Translations under genes and position numbers: made by a program | Assembly (NCBI GenBank): GCA_934271365.1 | Contig: CAKQRI010000005.1 | Coordinates: 1 to 64,000 of the forward strand | Direction of reading: 5' to 3' | DNA length: 64,000 nucleotides | From: an uncultured Spirochaetales bacterium | GTDB taxonomy: Bacteria; Spirochaetota; Spirochaetia; Sphaerochaetales; Sphaerochaetaceae | Part shown: positions 62,379 to 64,000 of the stretch, in pieces | How positions within the stretch are numbered: position 1 is the first letter of the stretch | Layout of the letters: every line of letters begins with the position of its first letter | The notes under the pieces: model-generated | The model's database searches: none | Told to the model about the DNA's origin: nothing | The model's input: the letters and a program-made list of their open reading frames with translations, nothing else

Positions 62379-62607
62379 AATATAATTATTTGCACTCAGT
62401 ATTCTGCACTACTTCAGGAAAATAGACAAGATGTGAATGTGCCAATTTTCAATTTTTCTTGGTAATTTCTCTTGATATTCAAAGAAGTTGCTCTATATTT
62501 TCAGGAAAATATGATCCAAGAATGATTTTTTCATGTTGCTGATGTTTGCATATCTCTTAGGTTCTGATATCCTCTTTGCCGTATCCGTTGCTAATAGGAA
62601 TTATCTG

Positions 62608-63966
62608 ATGTCGATATTCAAGGAAATAAAAAATGATAGTAATTTCATAAGAAAGCTTACAGGGCTTGCTCTTCCGATAGCATTTCAGAGCTTCATGCTT
62701 GCATCTGTTGCTGCTTCTGATACGATCATGCTTGGATCTTTAGCCCAGAATGCTATGTCTGCTGTCTCTCTTGCATCCCAGGTCCAGTTCGTGCAGAACC
62801 TGACAGTCATGGGGATAATAGCGGCATTTCAGGTCCTTGGGGCTCAGTATGCAGGCCGGGGCGATAGAGATAAGCTAAACAGGCTATTCTGCATGGCTCT
62901 CAGAATATGCGTTATAGTAAGCGCGGTATTTGCCTATCTTTGCTATTTCAAGCCATCTTTTCTGATGCATATATTCACAGATGAGGAGAGTCTTGCTGAG
63001 ATCGGTATTGGCTATCTGAGAATTGCAGCAGTATCTTATCTGATTACAGGAATATCCCAGCCATTGATTGCCTTGATAAAGCTTGGACGGAAGACTTCTG
63101 TCGTGGCTTATATCAGCGGAGTTGCAGTTGTGCTAAACATTGCTCTCAATGCTATCTTTATTTTCGGGCTTTTAGGTCTTCCTCAAATGGGGGTGTCTGG
63201 AGCTGCGCTTGCAACTGTGATATCAAGGATTGCAGAGCTTGTTCTTGCTGTCGTTTTCAGCATCCGAGATGAGACAATCAGACCAAGGCTTTCAGCTTTA
63301 TTCTCTTTTTCCAGGTCTTTATCTGCAGATTTTATTAGACAGCTTATTCCTCTTCTTTGTGCTTATGTCATATGGACACTTGGCTATTCTTCATATTCCG
63401 CTTTTCTTGGTCATATGGGAGTTGATGCAGCTGCAGCTAATTCAGTCGCATCTGTGCTCAGAAATCTTGTCGGATGCTTTATGAAAGGCCTTGCAGGAGG
63501 CTCTTCTATTCTTATCGGAAATGAGTTAGGGCAGGGAAATCTGGGAAAAGCAAAGCTATATGGAGATAGGCTGATGATCATATCTCTTATCTGCGGTGTA
63601 TTCTCTTCTGTTCTCATTATCCTCTCTGTACCAGTTGCCCTTCGTGTGATGAAGCTTTCATATATGGCCGAGAGAAATCTCATAGCCATGTCAGCTGTTC
63701 TTTCTATTTATATGATTGGTGCTTCATTCAATTCTGTTGTAATCAATGGTATGTTTGCATCAGGGGGAGATACTCTATTTGATTGCTATTCGATAATAGT
63801 TACAATGGGATGCATTGCTGTCCCTCTTGCTGCCGTTGGAACATTCTTCTTTGGCTGGCCTGTTGCTGTTGTGTATGGATGCACATGCTTAGATGAAGTG
63901 GGTAAGATTCCATGGACAGTTTATCATTATAAGAAATATAAATGGCTTAAGGATCTGACGCGATGA
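62608..63966 (+). CDS. MATE-family multidrug/cation efflux protein
   Basis: A 452-residue antiporter with about 12 hydrophobic segments. ALPIAFQSFMLASVAASDTIMLG near the start and the second-half repeat LIPLLCAYVIWTLGYSS fit the MATE fold, as do NSVASVLRNLVGCFMKGLAGGSSILIGNELGQG and the positively charged C-terminus. I chose the ATG at 62608, with AGGAA 8 bases upstream; an earlier in-frame ATG at 62533 would add 25 residues without a matching site. Substrate unknown. Confidence 0.87.
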   Translation: MSIFKEIKNDSNFIRKLTGLALPIAFQSFMLASVAASDTIMLGSLAQNAMSAVSLASQVQFVQNLTVMGIIAAFQVLGAQYAGRGDRDKLNRLFCMALRICVIVSAVFAYLCYFKPSFLMHIFTDEESLAEIGIGYLRIAAVSYLITGISQPLIALIKLGRKTSVVAYISGVAVVLNIALNAIFIFGLLGLPQMGVSGAALATVISRIAELVLAVVFSIRDETIRPRLSALFSFSRSLSADFIRQLIPLLCAYVIWTLGYSSYSAFLGHMGVDAAAANSVASVLRNLVGCFMKGLAGGSSILIGNELGQGNLGKAKLYGDRLMIISLICGVFSSVLIILSVPVALRVMKLSYMAERNLIAMSAVLSIYMIGASFNSVVINGMFASGGDTLFDCYSIIVTMGCIAVPLAAVGTFFFGWPVAVVYGCTCLDEVGKIPWTVYHYKKYKWLKDLTR

Positions 63967-64000
63967 AAAACCGCCAGCATTACACTGATGTGACCCCATT

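Noticed and set aside
1..64000. CRISPR array or insertion sequence
   Set aside because: No regularly spaced repeats and no transposase-like reading frame were seen on either strand.

Overview
The window looks like a chromosomal segment of a diderm spirochaete, most likely a host-associated relative of Sphaerochaeta. This placement is an inference. It rests on the gene order mnmE-mnmG-rsmG, which is also known from Borrelia, on many signal peptides and outer-membrane-type proteins, on heavy use of AGA/AGG and ATA codons, and on a moderate G+C content. No rRNA, CRISPR array, prophage or insertion sequence was seen.

Region by region. 1-7974: tRNA modification and cell division (mnmE, cut by the window edge; mnmG; rsmG; ftsK) and a class IV aminotransferase. 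8085-14665: one long operon of a DEAD-box helicase, an ABC exporter, a PlsC acyltransferase and an ECF vitamin-type importer (fused EcfA, EcfT, S component). 14758-16308: guaA. 16362-32000: an accessory stretch with several decayed genes. It holds a tripartite hipBST toxin-antitoxin locus with a doubly frameshifted toxin, a DUF4143 ATPase, gpsA with a GH36 glycosidase that lacks its usual acid/base residue, an outer-membrane barrel, an Ogt-like protein, tRNA-Cys, an FAD oxidoreductase, malic enzyme, a broken AAA/PD-(D/E)XK gene, a PAP2 phosphatase and a broken lipoprotein gene.

32437-45536 is the most striking part. A PapD-like periplasmic chaperone and an usher are followed by 13 tightly packed genes for secreted, pilin-like subunits that share a C-terminal G-x-Y beta-strand signature. 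This is an apparent archaic-type chaperone-usher fimbrial system. Its usher begins with three predicted inner-membrane helices and a Pro/Glu/Ser-rich, roughly 190-residue linker, which ordinary ushers do not have. A 20-bp hairpin with a GAGA tetraloop lies between subunits 7 and 8, and a perfect Fur-type 7-1-7 palindrome and T-tracts lie upstream of the operon.

45731-64000: an ankyrin-GH43 fusion, a two-component system, a sulfonate/taurine-type ABC importer, a NagB-like deaminase, and a ROK regulator in front of an operon of class II aldolase, PPi-type phosphofructokinase, TIM-like isomerase and a LarA-family racemase. Then come a TSUP exporter, a variant purine riboswitch in front of an 8-oxoguanine/guanine-deaminase-like amidohydrolase, a tRNA-Arg with the uncommon anticodon GCG, and a MATE efflux protein.

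All functions are read from motifs and family resemblance. No database search was run.
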